Shown here: piece after piece, positions 5,020 to 5,133 of the stretch
Layout of the letters: every line of letters starts with the position of its first letter
Numbering within the stretch: position 1 is the stretch's first letter
DNA from: CAZPWF01 sp964590725
GTDB lineage: Bacteria > Patescibacteriota > Saccharimonadia > Saccharimonadales > JACQNP01
Assembly (NCBI GenBank): GCA_964590725.1
Contig: CAZPWF010000037.1
Span: 1-5,133, forward strand
Direction of reading: 5' to 3'
Length of the DNA: 5,133 nt
Program-made: the position numbers and the translations under genes
The notes under the pieces: generated by a model
What the model was told of the DNA's origin: nothing
Databases searched by the model: none
The model's input: only the letters and a program-made list of their open reading frames with translations

Positions 5020-5133
5020 TCAAGCTCCCCCTTTTCCGGACACCAATTCTAGACTCTTGAGACCAGCGGCGTAAGCCGCTGGTGTTGTTTTGAACGCTAG
5101 GTGAATACGCTTTGTATTGTAGTAGTGAATATA
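5020..5133 (-). CDS. Transposase C-terminus, IS3-like rve/DDE integrase (partial, 5' end outside window)
   Basis: The last 37 codons of a transposase read from the window edge to a TGA at 5022-5020. The visible protein starts YIHYYNTKRIHLAFKTTPAA and ends in SGKGGA. The YxHYYNxKRIHLxLKxxTPxxY signature is the conserved C-terminal end of the rve integrase core in IS3-family OrfB proteins; related IS481-type transposases end similarly. The catalytic Asp and Glu residues lie outside the window. The protein would carry out DNA strand transfer at the element's ends. The edge cuts the gene; the visible part is not broken. About 15 residues after the motif look like a non-conserved tail shaped by the terminal repeat. 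Confidence 0.8.
   Translation of the reverse strand, partial: YIHYYNTKRIHLAFKTTPAAYAAGLKSLELVSGKGGA
5062..5091 (+). terminator. Intrinsic terminator-like hairpin on the + strand inside the transposase coding region
   Basis: ACCAGCGGC (5062-5070), tetraloop GTAA, and GCCGCTGGT (5075-5083) form a perfect G+C-rich 9-bp stem with a GNRA-type loop, followed by GTTGTTTT (5084-5091). On the + strand this has the form of a Rho-independent terminator for transcription running rightwards into the insertion sequence, antisense to the transposase. On the minus strand the stem encodes TPAAYAAG and has no U-tract after it. The T-run is interrupted by a G, so strength is uncertain. Confidence 0.5.

Larger units (their letters stand above)
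5018..5133 (-). mobile_element. End of an IS3-like insertion sequence, continuing beyond the window
   Basis: The element appears to begin with TGTCAAGCTCCCC at 5018-5030, followed by TTTTCCGGACACC. This resembles the TGT...CCCC...GGACA ends of IS3-family (IS150-type) elements. The transposase stop codon lies inside this terminal repeat, as is common when the repeat next to the transposase 3' end is included. On the minus strand the tip reads TTGACA, a perfect outward-facing -35 hexamer directed at the AsnRS-like gene, but no good -10 lies at the proper spacing. A related end may lie at 42-54. Confidence 0.6.

Noticed and set aside
5001..5031. G-runs on the minus strand (G5, G3, G3, G6) as a G-quadruplex
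   Set aside because: The first loop would be 11 bases and the remaining three runs alone cannot form a standard four-run, three-tier quadruplex; most of the pattern is explained by the G-rich IS end.
1..5133. CRISPR array, tRNA or rRNA genes
   Set aside because: No regularly spaced repeats, cloverleaf-like segment or rRNA-like stretch was seen on either strand; almost all of the window is protein-coding.

Overview
The window looks like a bacterial accessory region: five complete genes in a tight convergent block, bounded on the right by the end of an IS3-type insertion sequence and perhaps on the left by the end of a related one. Base composition is moderately A+T-rich. Translation uses ordinary code with Shine-Dalgarno sites (GAGGAG, GGAGGT), and one promoter is nearly consensus sigma-70. 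No marker fixes the taxon. The style, with small genes and unusual paralogues of core enzymes between IS ends, would fit a candidate-phylum or other environmental bacterium, but that is a guess.

Layout, left to right. Positions 1-54 resemble an IS end. Positions 49-97 hold a possible promoter and a striking dyad. A fold-type III PLP-dependent decarboxylase-like protein (98-1324, +) is followed by a near-consensus promoter with a 12-bp palindrome and a Nudix hydrolase (1398-1949, +). Only three bases separate it from a leftward operon: an asparaginyl-tRNA-synthetase-like catalytic core without the tRNA anticodon domain (3907-4929, -), a class I SAM methyltransferase (3086-3877, -) and an APH/choline-kinase-like phosphotransferase (1953-3086, -). 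The last two overlap by one base. At the right edge (5018-5133) is the 3' end of a transposase gene whose stop codon lies in the terminal inverted repeat.

The gene set suggests a small-molecule pathway: an amino-acid activating or amide-forming enzyme (AsnRS core), a methyltransferase, a kinase, a PLP enzyme acting on an amino acid, and a Nudix enzyme acting on a nucleoside diphosphate derivative. The kinase or Nudix enzyme could also provide self-protection. The families are readable from the sequence; the joint pathway and product are inference. Noteworthy oddities are the altered Cys/Asp motif of the decarboxylase, the stand-alone AsnRS core, non-ATG starts chosen by strong ribosome-binding sites, dyads at both operon fronts, and a terminator-like hairpin inside the transposase coding region. 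No RNA genes or CRISPR array were seen, and no gene-free stretch exceeds 300 bases.
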